A stretch of DNA of 64,000 nucleotides from Arion vulgaris (GCA_020796225.1 CM036756.1:69733043-69797042); one strand, 5' to 3'. Shown: positions 10,321-22,499, counted from the first letter of the stretch. Numbers and translations are program-made. The notes: generated by a model not told the origin, from the letters alone.

Positions 10321-10580
10321 ATTTCAGGACTAAGCTAAAGAAGAACAAATGAAAATGTAAGTCGTAGCATATCCTTTACAGGACGTGGCCATCAACCACA
10401 GCAAACGAGTCATTGATTTTCTAGGTACCACTTATATATTCAGTAGTTGGTCATTGCTTTCTGAACGGTGAGATCTATTTTTACCTTTCATAAAAACACA
10501 ACAAAAACGAATTTTCTTAAAAATTGCCTGCCGCGGAGTTTGAACCGTGTACGCTTGGGTAAGCTACAGACGCCCACAAA
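10321..10580 (-). mobile_element. SINE-A, near full length (minus)
   Basis: Reverse-complement 3' motif at 10366-10385, body word CATTGCTTTCTGAACG near 10453. The tRNA-like head lies at 10525-10575, where the reverse complement reads TGTAGCTTACCC and then GGTTCAAACTCC. First 90 bases nearly identical to 4504-4595. Confidence 0.75.
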
Positions 10581-10729
10581 TTATAGAATAGATTGCAAAA
10601 ACCACAATTCACAAACAACAGTCATTCGCAGGACACATGGCTAAGCAAAGAAAGAAAGCCAATAGCCCTGATATAACCAAGACAAGACACCCGATTAAGA
10701 TTGACAAGAATTAATTAATAATTAATAAT

Positions 10730-11225
10730 TCCTCTCGTACCGTTATACGTTACATAGGCCTGCAAGTAATTTCTCCATACCGCTCTATCCTGGGCAACTC
10801 GCTCAATCTCCTCCATGGAACTGAGACCGATATTTCCTGCCTCTCTCAGCAAAGTTCGCTTCAGGGTCTCCTTAGGTCAACCTCTCTTTCTTGAACCCTT
10901 TGCATCCCACTTCAATGCCTGCTTTGATATTCGTTGATCATGTCTCCTCAAGGTGTGCCCAACATATCTCCATCTTCTCTTTCTTATAACAGTTGTCACT
11001 AGTGGTTGACCAGACATGTCTCTGATTTCATCACTTCTCCTGAATTCGTTCCATTTTATATTCATTATTTTTCGCAGACATCTATTTTCAAATGCATTCA
11101 ACTTGCTTTCTATATCTTTAGTCATTTTCCAACTCTCGCTGGCATATGTTAGGATTGATACAACATTTGAATTGAAAATTCGTAATTTAGTTTTAATACT
11201 ATATAACTTGCAGTTCCATATTTTA
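10730..11225 (-). mobile_element. NLR4 LINE 3' end, RT C-terminal region
   Basis: The minus-strand frame 11125-10877 reads ENRCLRKIMNIKW, then RKRRWRYVGHTLRRH, then GSRKRG. A one-base shift near 10880 leads on to PKETLKRTLLREAG and MEEIERVAQDRAVWRNYL, a typical LINE ORF2 C-terminus. The 3' end is an ATT-rich tail at 10710-10731. Second copy at 22760-23000. Confidence 0.8.
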
Positions 11226-11238
11226 TTTAGACTTTTAA

Positions 11239-11457
11239 CCCTTTAGCTGCTAAGGACGTATATATACGTTTTTCCCATTCACTTCTAAAGACTTATTAAC
11301 ACGTCTGTTATTATCTCTCCTCTTTGGGCTAAAGACGTTTTTACACGTTACACATTGCTACTGTCACTGCTAGAGGCGTACATTCTCATTTGTGACCTAG
11401 AAACAAAGAGTAGCTATTATTAGCTCAGCCTTCAGAAAGTATGTAGCAGTGAAAGGG
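11239..11457. mobile_element. piggyBac-like MITE, 219 bp
   Basis: Flanked by exact TTAA on both sides (11235-11238 and 11458-11461). Ends are CCCTTTAGCTGCTA and TAGCAGTGAAAGGG, inverted with a few mismatches. ACGTATATATACGT lies just inside the left end. TTAA targets and CCC termini are established hallmarks of piggyBac. No ORF. Confidence 0.85.
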
Positions 11458-11469
11458 TTAAAAGCTGAT

Positions 11470-12010
11470 TGACAAGAATGCCTCGAGCTAATAGAAGCTT
11501 AACTACCCACACCCCATCCAATCCCATCCTCCAACTAACAAAACAAACAAACACTGCAATCCACAGCACCAATGTGCGCAACGCCCATTCCAAGGTTAGC
11601 AAAATAAATAATTCTGGACAAAATACATCATAATTTTCATAGTCTCGGGAATCTTTGAGTCATGAGGTACAACTTTGCAAAACGTTGGGAATATCTGTCA
11701 TCTTTGTACAAGCCTTAGCGTATCAATAAAAGAAGAGAATCGTTGAGAATCGCATAAGAAAAGTTAAAAACAGGGAAATCACAGCACCAAAACATGTATA
11801 TATTATTAAGAAGTTTCGAAAGATGAACAAACAAACAAAAAATAATTCTACAAACTCTCAATATCGTTAAAATTACACTCTTATTCCCCGTATTATATAC
11901 TACAATATTTGTGCACAATAACTTATATTTTTTATATTAAAAACAAAGAAAGGAAAAGTGATCGAAGCAAACATTGCTATTTACCGAAATACAAAATTTA
12001 TGATTTTATG
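11470..12010. other. AT-rich stretch, nothing recognised
   Basis: No repeat family or credible coding frame. Confidence 0.5.
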
Positions 12011-12027
12011 AATCTATCAATCAAATA

Positions 12028-12210
12028 TACTAGAAGGCAGGGTCCCAGGACGCAGAGGCAGACAAGAAGAAGATGGCTACAAGATATTAAAGAAACCATG
12101 AACATGACCATTGGCGAAGTGGGTGAACTGGCAAGACACAGAGTGAATTTCAGATGTGCTGCAAAGAGAGCAACGTCCTATAAAGGATACGCACCTTGAT
12201 GATGATGATG
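12028..12210 (+). mobile_element. NLR2, 5'-truncated 3' end with TSD
   Basis: Encodes the last part of NLR2 ORF2 (words EGRVPGRR and KETMNMT in broken frames). It then has CCTATAAAGGATACGC and a GATGATGAT microsatellite tail. The exact 12-base TSD ATCAATCAAATA lies at 12016-12027 and 12211-12222. This fixes the NLR2 3' end and shows normal target-primed insertion. Confidence 0.9.
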
Positions 12211-12554
12211 ATCAATCAAATACGTAAGTCTATACAGATAGACTGTATCGTCATATATGTTGAGATACATTTGATTATTGTTTATGCTAACTTTAATAGT
12301 CAACATCATTGTTAAAACCATAGGCGTCCACATACGTTTTTGCAGGGAGGGAAAAAATGAAAAATAAAATTGCAGTTGATAGTTTATTACACGGAACTGG
12401 AGAAGACCAGGTTCTCATTAAACAGTTTTATTATTAATCCATTTTCCAGGAAGTGGCACACCCCTCCCCTGCTTTCACTTGTCTTAATTTATGGACAACT
12501 TATTAGATAATATATAACTGTGTATCTATTAAATTGTACATGTCTGTTACGAAA

Positions 12555-12774
12555 GTGAATTTGATATCACAACACAGCGGCTGTGCCCCAACACAACGAC
12601 TATACAACAATAGCTGTTATTGAAATCATCTTAAGTCTGAACATTTACATTGAGTTCGGGGTCACCGTAAGCCAAGTTGCTAGCGAACATGCTGTGTTAA
12701 TGACCACGTACGCCCGTCTGCCCAGCGTATCTAGGTGTTGGGGCACATCAGCTGTGTTGTGATATCAAATTCAC
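12555..12774. mobile_element. Fold-back element with about 40-bp inverted repeats
   Basis: The left arm begins GTGAATTTGATATCACAACA and the right arm ends in its reverse complement. The arms match at about 37 of 40 positions, out to GCCCCAACAC. The middle, about 140 bases, is unique. No clear TSD was found. It could be a MITE of unknown superfamily. Confidence 0.75.
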
Positions 12775-12779
12775 TGCTT

Positions 12780-13405
12780 CATATTTTTACTGCAGTCATA
12801 ACTATATTCATATTATATTATTCGCCATAACTGGGCTCGAAGTCATAGCGAGTAAAAATAATAAAAAAGATGAAGAAAATATTGAGGGCGTCAGTATTGA
12901 TGAGGAAAGGGATGCGAATGTATTCACATTGTTCGTATATGAATCCAATAGTTCAACCTTTGATCGAGATCCTGAAACGTATTCATGTGTGACATTATTG
13001 AAAACAGACAAATTGGATTCATATTGTTTGTCTAGTTAAAGTTAAGGGATAGAGTATCTAGGTGTGTGCACTAGAGGATGTGATCGCACAACAAACGAAC
13101 AATATATTCAATCAACAATGTTTAACAAACACATTTCGTTGGTCAGTAAAAACAATATGTACCTGACATTTACCTGGCTGATTATACCTGTATTTACGGT
13201 GAAGCAATACCTGTGTTTGGACTTACATCTTTTGCATGAGATTTATTCGAGTACCAGGGGAAAACTATCCACAAGAACCAAAGCCCATGCATTTTGTCCC
13301 ACGGAGTAGTTGGACAAACACAGGCCTGTGGATAAGAACTGAATAGGAACCCATGATGACCCAGGTTAAGTGGAGAAAATGGCGATAAGTGGGGGCATAC
13401 ACTAA
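12780..13405. other. No recognised gene
   Basis: Contains short frames only (81 residues plus at 13064, 67 residues minus at 12808), with no family signature. Mixed AT-rich sequence. Confidence 0.45.
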
Positions 13406-13412
13406 AGAAGAC

Positions 13413-13640
13413 ACAGTCGAGTATCACTAGACAAGCACTTGAGTGGAACCCGCAAGGAAAACGAAAAAGTGGACGCCCCAAACAGACCTGGAGACGAAGT
13501 CTTCTTGAGAAACTGAAGAGTGCTTGACTATACTGTGAAACCATAAAGAAAACAGCCAGGGGCCGAGAAAGGTGGCAAACAACTGTTGAGGTCCTTTGCT
13601 TGACGAGGAGCAGAGAGGAATACGTAAGTAAGTAGGTGGA
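13413..13640 (+). mobile_element. NLR5 LINE C-terminus
   Basis: Plus-strand frame reads GKRKSGRPKQTWRRSLLEKL, then TARGRERWQTTVEVLCLTRS and a stop, with an internal stop after LKSA. This is the extreme C-terminus of an RTE/CR1-like ORF2. A GTAAGTAAGTAGG tail follows, marking the 3' end. The long minus-strand frame over it (13194-13724) is a shadow. Confidence 0.75.
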
Positions 13641-14080
13641 CAGCACTCGGTGATCACACCTTAAGGTCTGATTCTGCTGTACACACCTATGCATGTTTGA
13701 GCTTGGAACAACGAACATTCTCACTTGTTTTCAAATAATGTCCCTATTCTAACTGGTCATATATGACTTCTTTAATGTAGTACACACTGAGTTGCTATAG
13801 TTTCAGTCATTGAGACGATTGTGAGAATTAAGTCTGAATATATGCCATACAGTGTCGTTGTCGTGGTAAAGATATAATCAACTTCTTATTCATATGGTGA
13901 GTAGGTGGGTGGACTTTGGGATGTCTGTTTTAGTATGTAATGGAGCACGCATTAAAATGCCCAATTTTCAAAGATGTGGATAATATAATACGTCAGTATT
14001 TAGATGTGACATATATCTCCGGAAGAAAAAAAAACTACTATTAAATGCGTTATTTGTATAGGTAATACAATATTTGGGGG

Positions 14081-14608
14081 TAAAGTCAACAAACATGATT
14101 TTTTTTTTAAATGAACTAATAACAGTATGGAATGGAACTGATAAGAAAACAAAGATAAGAGTACTATGAGCATGCATATTCCCAGTAGCAACGTAAGGGT
14201 GTGAAGCATGGACATTTAATAAAGAAGTGGAAAAACATATATGTGCTTTCGAATATAAGTGTTACAGAAGAGTCCTCCGTATATTGTGAACAGAGAAGAG
14301 AACAAATAGATTGATACAAAAAGAACTCAAAATCAAAGAATACTGGCTAATGCTACAAAAAAATAAGAAAGAGAAAATCAAGGTATTTTGGACATATAAA
14401 AAGACATGAATGGCTGGAGAAGACCATCATGGAAGGAGGCATACCGGCAAAGATGAGAAGAGGAAGACCAAGGAGAAGATGGATTCACGATGTAACTGAT
14501 GACAGCTGAAGAGGCAGGACATCTGGCCTATGAGAGAGAGAAATTCCGGAGGACTGTTGGGGTGGCAAAATTCTTCTCAGGAAAAGCTATTTGATAATGA
14601 TGATGATG
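14081..14608 (+). mobile_element. NLR2-related LINE, 5'-truncated, with 17-bp TSD
   Basis: Broken frames read ACIFPVAT, YKCYRRVLRIL, MEGGIPAKMRRGRPRRRW and EREKFRRTVGVAKF, the RT C-terminal region. It ends in a GATAATGATGATGATG tail. The direct repeat AATACAATATTTGGGGG (14064-14080) recurs at 14609-14625 with one change. A relative lies at 28325-28565 (minus). Confidence 0.85.
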
Positions 14609-14621
14609 AATACAACATTTG

Positions 14622-14940
14622 GGGGTCTCTGTGGCTAATGTGTTAAGCCCTTGTCTTGAGAGTCGAAGGTCGTAGGTTCGAATCCGGACAACGCCGTTCT
14701 GTTCACGAGTGCATTTTTTCCAGAAACCCCTAGGCTTGTTACCAGAGCTTCAGAGTTCATGCCTTGTGCAATGCTCTCGGCAGGTGATGTGTCCTTTTTG
14801 TGGAGAGGGATCAAGCCATATGGATAACGTAATGAGCAATGGGCCAATGTCAGTGAGTAAAACCCCGTGCAATGAAGTCAATCCTTCGGCTTTAAAACCT
14901 TTCATAAAACATGTCTTTAACACAAGAAAGAAAGTTTAAA
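14622..14940 (+). mobile_element. SINE-C, full length
   Basis: A box TGGCTAATGTG and B box GGTTCGAATCC both fit the Pol III consensus perfectly at tRNA-like spacing. The body includes CAGAGTTCATGCC and ends in an AAGAAAGAAAG tail. It abuts the TSD of the LINE at 14081-14608, so that LINE landed right beside this SINE. Confidence 0.85.
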
Positions 14941-14944
14941 AGCA

Positions 14945-15410
14945 ACAAATAATTTTCATCTTTGTCTAGTATTTTGTCTATAACAAAATGTCTTTCTTGT
15001 GTTGTTATTTATCTTATGGAACACAATATTTTTATTTGTTTTTGGTGTTCTTTTAGTTTTATCGATGTACATTGATAAAATTTGATGTATATTGTTCTTA
15101 TACTTTGTTAAACTACAGTACTTTTCTGTATGTGTTTCGCCTTTGTTATTCTAGTTGGATCACACCGTTTCATCTTTGCATTATAGTTTTTTCTCAGTTT
15201 GAGTTCACCGTGACATCCGTGTGTTGTTTGTTCCCATTGAATCACATCACGTCAGCTGTGTGTCGTATTGTGTTTATATATCCGCCCGAGCGTAACATGT
15301 AATCTGCGTGTCACTGCTTTTTTTTTTGTATCCTGGAACACAGTATATTATTGGTGTATTATTGCTATTATTTTTATCATTATATATTATTTTCTAAAAG
15401 CTATCCTAAC
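14945..15410. other. T-rich stretch, no gene
   Basis: Low complexity, leading into the 37-bp array. The start codon at 15268 of the 862-residue frame lies here but has no supporting context. Confidence 0.5.
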
Positions 15411-17863
15411 CAATGCCCCTACTTTACTATCATACAACATACATGTCCAATCTACCTCCCTAATTTACTATCATACAACATACATATCCAACCAACCTCA
15501 CTACTTTACTATCATACAACATACATGTACAACTTCACTACTTTACTATCATACAACATACATGTACAACTTCACTACTTTACTATCATACAACATACAT
15601 GTCCAACTTCACTACTTTACTATCATACAACATACATGTCCAACCTCACTACTTTACTATCATACAACATACATGTACAACCTCACTACTTTACTATCAT
15701 ACAACATACATGTACAACCTCCCTACTTTACTATCATACAACATACATGTACAACCTCCCTACTTTACTATCATACAACATACATGTCCAACCAACCTCC
15801 CTACTTTACTATCATACAACATACATGTACAACCTCACTACTTTACTATCATACAACATACATGTCCAACTTCACTACTTTACTATCATACAACATACAT
15901 GTACAACTTCACTACTTTACTATCATACAACATACATGTCCAACTTTACTACTTTACTATCATACAACATACATGTCCAACTTTACTACTTTACTATCAT
16001 ACAACATACATGTCCAACTTCACTACTTTACTATCTTACAACATACATGTCCAACTTCACTACTTTACTATCATACAACATACATGTACAAATTCACTAC
16101 TTTACTATCATACAACATACATGTACAACTTCACTACTTTACTATCATACAACATACATGTACAACTTCACTACTTTACTATCATACAAATACATGTACA
16201 ACTCACCACTTTACTATCATACAACATACATTTCAACTTCATACTTTACTATCATACAAAAATACATGTCAACCTCACTACTTTACTATCATACAACATA
16301 CATGTACAACCTCACCACTTTACTATCATACAACATACATGTCCAACTTCACTACTTTACTATCATACAACATACATGTCCAACCTCACTACTTTATATC
16401 ATTACAACATACATGTACAACCTCCTACTTTACTTTCTACAAGTACATGTCCAACCAACCTCCTACTTTACTTCATACAGCATATATAGTACATCCTCAC
16501 TACTTTACTATCATACAACATACATGTCCAACTTCACTACTTTACTATCATACAACATACATGTACAACTTCACTACTTACTATCATACAACATACATGT
16601 CAACTCACTACTTTACTATCATACAACATACATGTCCAACTTCACTACTTAACTATCATACAACATACATGTACAACTTCACTACTTTTCTATCATACAA
16701 CATACATGTCCAACTTCACTACTTTACTATCATACAACATACATGTACAACTTCACTACTTTACTATCATACAACATACATTGACAACTTACTACTTTAC
16801 TATCATACAACATACATGTACACTTACTCTTTACTATATACAACATACATGTACAAATTCACTACTTTACTATCATACAACATACATGTCCAACTTCACT
16901 ACTTTACTATCATACAACATACATGTACAACTTCACTACTTTACTATCATACAACATACATGTACAACCTCACTACTTTACTATCATACAACATACATGT
17001 CCAGTCCACCTCCCTACTTTACTATCATAAAATTACAACTATACAACATACAACTATACATCATACAACATACAACATACAACATACAACATACAACATA
17101 CAACATACATGTCCAACTTCACTACTTTACTATCATACAACATACATGTCCAACTTCACTACTTTACTATCATACAACATACATGTCCAACCTCACTACT
17201 TTACTATCATACAACATACATGTACAACTTCACTACTTTACTATCATACAACATACATGTACAACCTCACTACTTTACTATCATACAACATACATGTACA
17301 ACTTCACTACTTTACTATCATACAACATACATGTCCAGTCCACCTCCCTAATTTACTATCATACAACATACATGTCCAACTTCACTACTTTACTATCAAA
17401 CAACATACATGTCCAACTTCACTACTTTACTATCATACAACATACATGTCCAACTTCACTACTTTACTATCATACAACATACATGTACAACTTCACTACT
17501 TTACTATCATACAACATACATGTCCAACTTCACTACTTTACTATCATACAACATACATGTCCAACTTCACTACTTTACTATCATACAACATACATGTACA
17601 ACTTCACTACTTTACTATCATACAACATACATGTCCAACTTCACTACTTTACTATCATACAACATACATGTCCAACTTCACTACTTTACTATCATACAAC
17701 ATACATGTACAACTTCACTACTTTACTATCATACAACATACATGTACAACTTCACTACTTTACTATCTTACAACATACATGTACAACTTCACTACTTTAC
17801 TATCATACAACATACATGTCCAACTTCACTACTTTACTATCATACAACATACATGACCAACCC
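15411..17863. repeat. 37-bp minisatellite, about 66 copies
   Basis: Unit words are ACTACTTTACTATCATACAA and CATACATGTCCAACTTC. Two unit types (GTCCA and GTACA) alternate irregularly. A nested 7-bp array, (ACAACAT)n, lies at 17050-17105. The period is not divisible by three and the unit has no stop in any plus frame, so all three frames stay open (862, 433 and 392 residues). Those frames are not genes. Units between about 16180 and 16840 are rich in small indels. Confidence 0.97.
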
Positions 17864-17869
17864 CCCTCT

Positions 17870-18000
17870 ATCTTCTTCTTTTAATGATGGTCTTCAAAAA
17901 AACACAGTCAATTCTTTTCAATAGCTCCTCATTTGTTATGGTACTTGGCCAGATAATTTGCAGGATTCTACTTAAAAGCCATCCATACATCATGGTACTA
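17870..18000 (-). mobile_element. LINE relic, RT C-terminal fragment
   Basis: The minus-strand translation reads IIWPSTITNEELL, equivalent to VYWPTTISNQELL at NLR1 residues 181-193. About 40 residues survive; the array cuts it off on the left. Confidence 0.6.
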
Positions 18001-18004
18001 TTTG

Positions 18005-18930
18005 TCAGACAGCATTGTTCAACGTTCCTGTTCTAAATTCTGATAGACACACGAAGTTGAATACCTCCAAGACCTCTCCAAGCACTGAACATGGCTAGTA
18101 ATAAAAGTATTGAAAGTAACAATTTACCAAAACATTAAGTTGTGTACCTTCCTTTAAATAGACAGCAATCCGCAGATTACAGCAGACATCATTAGACTAC
18201 CTTCTTCTGTTTGGTATAAAGAAGATTAAACCCTCTTTAAGCCGAGACATGCAGTTTCAGCCAAATAACAAGTAGATTTGGTTTATATCATGGAATGTAG
18301 CCAAGAAACATAAGAAAACAACAATTTACTCTTGCAAAGAATCGAGTTTCTAAGTTTATAGGTTTCCTTCCTTGTCTCTTTGAGCTGAAACAATTTCGTA
18401 TATATCGTCAGTTACCAAGTGAAGACACGCCTACTCGTTGCTTACTCACTAAACACTGACGTGAGAACAGGCAGAAGGTAATTGAATTTCAGGCATCAAC
18501 TAGAAAGAAAAAAAACAAGCCCCTAAAGTGGATGGAACAGAAGACATCTTTAAGTAAAACAGAAGGGCAACCTTACATCTGAAACATTTCCTGATGTAGA
18601 AGAAGACATATATAGTCTAAGAAAGTTCAGACTCGAAAGGACAGCACGGTAACGATGAAAGTGTTTTATTTTATACCCTCACTTTTACTTTTTGTCTCTT
18701 CAAGCATCTCCACAGTCGAACTTCTTTAAATAGTCTTTCTTTTCACAGCATGCTTGAAAAGTCTGGGATTTTGGCGGGCTGCCATGTTGAGATCAGAAAT
18801 ACGATTTTAACAAGGACCATAATCTCGTCTCAAGTGTCCACATGAGACGGGTAGTAACTTCACTATTTGTTGGCATCCTCTGTTCGGAACCTTTTTCTTT
18901 CTTCAATTTCACATATAGCTTTTTTTATTT
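18005..18930. other. No feature recognised
   Basis: Unique sequence of moderate AT content with no coding frame or repeat match within the window. Confidence 0.45.
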
Positions 18931-18934
18931 CTTG

Positions 18935-19295
18935 GTGAAATATCTGTCTTTGACTACTTATCTTTCACTCTACTGTTCCACCATATTTTCTCTTTTTTGG
19001 GTCAAAATATCTGTCTTCGACCACTTATCTTTCACTCTGATGCCACCTCTACTTGTCTCTTTTATGTCAAAATATCCACCTTCGACCACTTATCTTCACT
19101 CTACTGTTTCCCATACTTGTCTCTTTGTCAAATATCCACTTCACCTATCCTTCTGTTACTTCTCTTTATGTCAAAATATCCACCTTCGACTACTTATCTC
19201 ATCTTTCCACTCTACTTTTCACCACTTACTTGTCTCTTTTATGTCAAAATCTCCATCTTCGACTACTTATCTTTCACTCTGCTGTCCCCTCTATT
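18935..19295. repeat. Degenerate tandem repeat of about 65 bp, 5-6 copies
   Basis: Each unit has CAAAATATC, TTCGACCACTTATCTTTCACTC and TTGTCTCTTTTATGT words (each given in part). Units differ by substitutions and small deletions. The 214-residue plus frame over it (18842-19486) is hydrophobic only because the DNA is T- and C-rich. Confidence 0.8.
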
Positions 19296-19810
19296 ACCCT
19301 ATCTTTCTCTTTCTCTCTCGCATTCTCTTCTATATATTTTTTGTCATATTTGACTTCAATAAAAGTAAATGCACATTCTTTCTCTCATACATATCATCTC
19401 TCTCTCTCTCTCTCTTTGTGATAACCTTATTTGCAGTTATTTTACAGTATAACATTTCAATCTCTTGTCATATTTCTCTACTGTAACGTCATAATTAATT
19501 GTCTCTGCACCTTACATCTTCTTCTTTTGCCTCACCAATCTCTTATTTTATTTAACTACAATAATTTCATTATCTTTGCTTATCCTCTTTCGCTCGAATT
19601 TCTTGGTTTTTTTTCCGTTTCTCACATAATTCACATGTTTCTCTTCTTTATTTAACCACCATCTCTAATTTTACTGTGTCTATTTCCGACTCATCTTACT
19701 CTCGTTTCTTTTCTAATTTATCAGTGACCCACAATTATTTCACTATCTCTTTCTCTACATACGTTTTTCTTTCTCTCTCTCCCTCGTATTGTCTTTCTAA
19801 TACTATAGTG
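19296..19810. repeat. Pyrimidine-rich tract
   Basis: The top strand is dominated by T and C for about 500 bases, with (TC)n runs near 19402-19415 and 19770-19785. Low-complexity; no gene. Confidence 0.7.
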
Positions 19811-20455
19811 TCGCCCATTTTTTGGACATACAAATAGTAGATGAGTTTACTGAAATCCAAAGTTATCAATAGTTATCCAAAAAATATTATAACTTATCTT
19901 AAAAATAATGGGATGGAGGTAAGTAACACAGAATGATGAAATTAGAAAGTGTATAAAAGTAATGAAGTAGTAATATTAGAAGACAGAAAGTTGTGGTTGA
20001 GGAATAAAGTGATGAGAGCTTATTGTAAATGGCTTCGACTCGAAATAAATTGTCATATAACTTCAATTGAAACACAAATTTGTTGAAACAATTAAATGAT
20101 TTACGTGAAGAACACTATAGCAGAAATGTCCTAATCAAAATATTGTTACTAAGTGAAATCATATACACAACAAACAAGCTAACGCAGTCAATATCTTGGG
20201 GAAACAGGAGAATAGTCAACAAAGGAACTAATTGTCAAGCTGCTAATTGTTACTAGAAGAGATCTAATGGCTTCAGACAATATTATCCTGTAACATGTTC
20301 GTCTATGTTAGCAGTGCCTTGGCGTGTATAGTAACTCAAGACGTTTTAATAACTCACTTCAAGTGTCTCTAAAATTCTTCGATATAGACACCACATGCTG
20401 TGAATCCCTTGCGCAAGATCTCCTTATGTGGCGATGCAACAACACCAGAGGAACT
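19811..20455. other. No feature recognised
   Basis: AT-rich unique sequence before the 35-bp array. Confidence 0.45.
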
Positions 20456-20459
20456 CGCA

Positions 20460-20945
20460 TAGCTGAAAGTCGTCCTACTATTGAGAGATGAGAAAGCTGA
20501 CAGTCGTCGTACTATTGAGAGATAGAAAGCTGACAGTCGTCATACTATTGAGAGGTAAGAAAGCTGAAAGTTGTCGTACTAACGAGAGTAGAAAAGCTTA
20601 AATTCGTACTATTGAGAGAGATAGAAAGCTGACAGTCGTCATAGTATTGAGAGGTAGAGAAAGCTGACAGTCGTCATACTATTGAGAGATAGAGAAAGCT
20701 GAAAGTTGTCGTACTATTGAGAGGTAGAGAAAGCTGAAAGTTGTCGTACTAATGAGAGGTAGAGAAAGCTTAAATTCGTACTATTGAGAGGTAGAGAAAG
20801 CTGACAGTCGTCATACTATTGAGAGGTAGAGAAAGCTGACAATCGTCATACTATTGAGAGGTAGAGAAAGCTGAAAGTCGTCGTACTAATGAGAGGTAGA
20901 GAAAGCTGAAACTCGTCGTACTAATCAGAGGTAGAGAAAGCGAGC
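20460..20945. repeat. 35-bp minisatellite, about 14 copies
   Basis: Unit words are GAGAAAGCTGACAGTCGTC and TACTATTGAGAGGTA. Several units are shorter (TTAAATTCGTACTATTG form), and that short form recurs twice, suggesting duplication of a multi-unit block. Confidence 0.95.
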
Positions 20946-20949
20946 TGCG

Positions 20950-21284
20950 CGAAAAATCAAAAACACACAGCACCTACATATCTAACCTCGATCATGTCTC
21001 CCCCACCAGAGACGTTGGGAATTGTGTTCAAGGATTTCATTTTACAGTCACCTTCGCACACATCAAAGAAGTGCAGCAACATACGTTTGAGACTGTTGTC
21101 ATCATCGCTTGCAATGAACGACTATTAAAGTAACTCAAACTGAGACAGGGTAGATAGGAGAACGGTAAGATCAAGTTAACAAGGAACAGAACGAATTAGT
21201 TTGACTATACCTTTGTGGCTATAACTTGTTAGACGCCTACCTTTCGATGACATCATGTTTTTCTTAGTTGTACATAATTAGGTT
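20950..21284. other. No feature recognised
   Basis: Unique spacer between two arrays. Confidence 0.4.
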
Positions 21285-21665
21285 TAGAGATACAGGTATT
21301 GTTGGTGTTGGTGGTGTCTGTAATTTGACTTCATCTACAGCTGTAGTCAGATCTAGATACAGGTGTTGTTGGTGGTCTGTAATTTGACTCCATCTACAAG
21401 CTGTAGTCAGATCTAGATACAGGTGTTGTTGGTGGTCTGTAATTTGACTTCATCTACAAGCTGTAGTCAGATCTAGATACAGGTGTTGTTGGTGGTCTGT
21501 AATTTGACTCCATCTACAAGCTGTAGTCAGATCTAGATACAGGTGTGTTGTTGGTGGTCTGTAATTTGACTCCATCTACAAGCTGTAGTCAGATCTAGAT
21601 ACAGGTATGTTGTTGGTGGTCTGTAATTTGACTCCATCTACAAGCTGTAGTCAGATCTAGACGTG
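21285..21665. repeat. 60-bp minisatellite, about 6 copies
   Basis: Unit words are CTGTAATTTGACTCCATCTA and AGCTGTAGTCAGATCTAG. Copies differ by C/T after GACT and by small length changes in the GTTGTTGGTG part. Confidence 0.95.
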
Positions 21666-21936
21666 TTCCAGAAAATGTAAACAAAGTTAGTTGAAAAATC
21701 GCGCCAAGTTATGTACTGCCTATTCAATTATGAGAGAAAGAAATAATTGAAAAATGTGACCGGAGCGCGATGTTTTAAGTTGGGAACACGATTCACTATT
21801 TAAGTAACGAACGACTGTTCAAAGTGAGGAAATTGATAAGTTTTATGACCCCAGGAAACTGACATTAAGTACGGACAAATAGATTATTTTAATAACAAGT
21901 ATGAGGAATTTGAGTGACTAGGAATTTACGGTATGT
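21666..21936. other. No feature recognised
   Basis: Unique AT-rich spacer. Confidence 0.4.
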
Positions 21937-21948
21937 AAGCCAACAGCT

Positions 21949-22199
21949 TAGTGTCGTCTGTGGCTTAGGGGATAGTGACTCGGTCTATTAACCCCGACGT
22001 TCTGAGTTCGAATCACGCTTCGTAAAGTTTGGTTGCAAAATGTTTCGCGTGGATTTTTACAAAATGACGATGGCACCACCCGTTCAGAAAGCAATGACAA
22101 ACTACTTAACGTAATAATGCCTAGAAAAATCACAAACAACGTTAAAAAGCTGGGTTTGATTCGCAAAGTCCTGTAAAGAATATTCAATTAACTTTTTTT
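21949..22199 (+). mobile_element. SINE-A, full length with exact TSD
   Basis: A box TGGCTTAGGGG is perfect; B box AGTTCGAATCA. The body and GTCCTGTAAAG 3' motif are followed by a T-rich tail. An exact 12-base TSD, AAGCCAACAGCT, lies at 21937-21948 and 22200-22211. This copy defines the element as about 250 bases. Confidence 0.93.
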
Positions 22200-22233
22200 A
22201 AGCCAACAGCTATGGCTGATATGGAGATTAGAA

Positions 22234-22335
22234 CGATTAAGTGCCGTGCGGTATATTTTCTCAGTATGATGCAAATCTTCGAAATACCGCCTCTTAAATG
22301 TATTTTCCTTAAAATAACCTTCAATTAAAATATTC
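22234..22335 (+). repeat. Repeat-B, partial
   Basis: Runs from GTGCGGTATATTTTCTCAGT through AAAATAACCTTCAATT; about 90% identical by eye to 63061-63147. The right half of the family is missing. Confidence 0.65.
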
Positions 22336-22499
22336 AGTTAGAATATAAGGATATCTCTTTGTACTGATGTCTCCACAGTGACACTCCTACGACCATAACG
22401 GGTTATGTACTTTATTATATTATTATTATACGGATCGAAATAAAGAGAATATAGGAACAGTAAAACACCGCGAGAGCTATTGATATTTAAACAGTATGA

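Noticed and set aside
13194..13724. 176-residue minus frame
   Set aside because: Antisense of the NLR5 LINE C-terminus plus flanking sequence; the plus strand carries the recognisable LINE words.
15268..17856. 862-residue open frame, plus strand
   Set aside because: It is the read-through of a stop-free 37-bp tandem repeat; the other two plus frames are equally open and no start context or domain supports it.
18842..19655. 214-, 118- and 122-residue hydrophobic frames
   Set aside because: Pyrimidine-rich DNA encodes Phe, Leu and Ser in any frame; overlapping frames in all phases and a degenerate tandem repeat explain them.
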